Shown here: one piece after another, positions 8,090-8,861 of the stretch
How positions within the stretch are numbered: position 1 is the first letter of the stretch
Layout: each line of letters starts with the position of its first letter
Assembly (NCBI GenBank): GCA_963205525.1
Contig: CAUJJP010000185.1
Coordinates: 1-8,861 of the forward strand
Length of the DNA stretch: 8,861 nt
Origin: Pseudomonadota bacterium
Lineage (GTDB): Bacteria > Pseudomonadota > Gammaproteobacteria > Burkholderiales > Burkholderiaceae
Direction of reading: 5' to 3'
Notes under the pieces: generated by a model
What the model was told of the DNA's origin: nothing
Database searches by the model: none
Seen by the model: only the letters and a program-made list of their open reading frames with translations
Translations under genes and position numbers: made by a program

Positions 8090-8604
8090 GGCAGGGTCGC
8101 GGGCGTGGCTGGCGCGGGGTGCAAGCTGTCGACCAGCGCCAGCGCCTGCTCGAAGTCGCCGACCAGGTGCAGGCCCTCGCCGTGGTCCGACAGTGGCATC
8201 CGCGCAAGCGTCCGCCGCGGCTGCGCGCGCAGGCCGGAGATCACCAGCTGGGTGCCGCGGCGGCGGCAGCGTTCGTACAGCGTCTTCAGCGCATGCACGC
8301 CGCTGGCGTCCACCATCGGCACCTGGCCCATGCGCAGGATGTAGGCGCGCGGCGGGGTGGCGGCATCGTCCAGCACGCTCTCGAGCCGCCCGGTGGCGCC
8401 GAAGAACAGCGGGCCGCTGATCCGGTAGACCTGCACGTCGTGCGGCACGCGGGCGCGCTGGGTGAGGTCCTCGGGGGCGTCGTCGCCGTCCGACAGCTGC
8501 AACCCGGACTGCACCTCGACCACGTCCGCCATCCGCGACATGAACACGAACGCGGCGATCACGATGCCGACCTCGATCGCGAACGTCAGGTCGACCAGCA
8601 CGGT
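8086..8604 (-). CDS. SulP family inorganic anion transporter, C-terminal fragment (5' end missing)
   Basis: About 173 residues of the C-terminal end of a SulP (SLC26-like) membrane transporter, a family that moves sulfate, bicarbonate or related anions. The fragment starts with the last membrane segment, [20 protein letters not shown], followed by MSRMADV and a cytoplasmic STAS domain: [39 protein letters not shown] (with the conserved DASG loop) and the closing helices. A full SulP protein has roughly 500 or more residues, so most of the membrane domain is absent. The reading frame stays open beyond 8604, but the codons no longer fit SulP and the plus strand becomes groEL from about 8610. 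A GTG at 8599-8601 is in frame but lies inside the membrane domain, so it is not a real start. The gene ends in an ATGA overlap with thiD. The substrate anion cannot be told. Confidence 0.9.
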
Positions 8605-8609
8605 GGTGG

Positions 8610-8861
8610 CTGCGTGCGATGGAAGCGCCGCTGCGCGAGATCGTCACCAACGCCGGTGAAGAGCCTTCGGTCATCGTCAACGAAGTGAAGGCCGGCTCGG
8701 GCAACTTCGGCTACAACGCTGCCAACGGCCAGTTCGGCGACATGGTGGCCTTCGGTATCCTGGATCCGACCAAGGTCACGCGTACCGCACTGCAGAACGC
8801 CGCCTCCATCGCGGGCCTGATGATCACCACCGAAGCGATGGTGGCCGAGGCGCCGAAGAAG
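8610..8861 (+). CDS. groEL: Chaperonin GroEL, C-terminal fragment (both ends open)
   Basis: 84 codons match the C-terminal equatorial domain of the 60-kDa chaperonin GroEL almost without gaps: [20 protein letters not shown], then [40 protein letters not shown] and [17 protein letters not shown]. This corresponds to about residues 445-529 of a protein of roughly 547. The window ends just before the Gly-Met-rich tail, so no stop is seen. There is no start: immediately upstream the sequence switches to the SulP gene on the opposite strand, and the codon before Leu does not fit GroEL. The fragment carries no groES or promoter and would not be expressed as a chaperonin. Identity is certain; its placement here is suspicious. 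Confidence 0.96.
   Translation, partial: MRAMEAPLREIVTNAGEEPSVIVNEVKAGSGNFGYNAANGQFGDMVAFGILDPTKVTRTALQNAASIAGLMITTEAMVAEAPKK

Noticed and set aside
8610..8861. Genuine second groEL copy or moonlighting fragment
   Set aside because: There is no promoter, ribosome binding site or start codon, and the reading begins mid-domain at a sharp junction; it is a fragment.

Overview
The window is high-GC DNA with gammaproteobacterial genes, most likely from the Xanthomonadaceae (Lysobacter/Luteimonas/Xanthomonas relatives). That placement rests on remembered resemblance of the FabB, GroEL and ThiD sequences; no search was run. Genes are tightly packed, with overlapping stop/start codons. The odd length, and the way both ends break inside conserved housekeeping genes, suggest a whole short draft or metagenomic contig.

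Layout. Positions 1 to about 140 hold unassigned sequence that runs abruptly into the C-terminal third of fabB (about 141-605, +). A LysR-family regulator (602-1531, -) converges on fabB and is divergent from a six-gene plus-strand run. That run encodes a zinc-free medium-chain reductase of the CurA/PTGR type (1612-2619), an acyl-CoA dehydrogenase (2619-3845), a short-chain dehydrogenase (3853-4716), an APH-fold phosphotransferase (4713-5789), a histidine-phosphatase-fold protein (5786-6478) and a second short-chain dehydrogenase (6526-7284). On the minus strand, a SulP anion transporter gene (only its last part, 8086-8604) is coupled to thiD (7271-8089), and thiD converges on the second dehydrogenase. 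From about 8610 the plus strand is the C-terminal part of groEL, which runs off the window end.

How the genes may work together. The acyl-CoA dehydrogenase and the APH-type kinase are separate neighbouring genes that correspond to the two domains of eukaryotic ACAD11 and to LvaC and LvaA of Pseudomonas levulinate catabolism. In those systems a 4-hydroxyacyl-CoA is phosphorylated on its hydroxyl and then processed by the dehydrogenase domain towards a beta-oxidation intermediate. The CurA/PTGR-type reductase could saturate enones or enals, and a short-chain dehydrogenase could interconvert the 4-oxo and 4-hydroxy forms. The working reading is therefore an inducible route for 4-oxo/4-hydroxy acids or lipid-peroxidation products, controlled by the divergent LysR protein through a T-N11-A dyad at 1516-1532. 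This is inference from family and context.

Both outer junctions look like assembly chimeras or real rearrangement breakpoints. No RNA genes, CRISPR arrays, insertion sequences or strong intrinsic terminators were seen.
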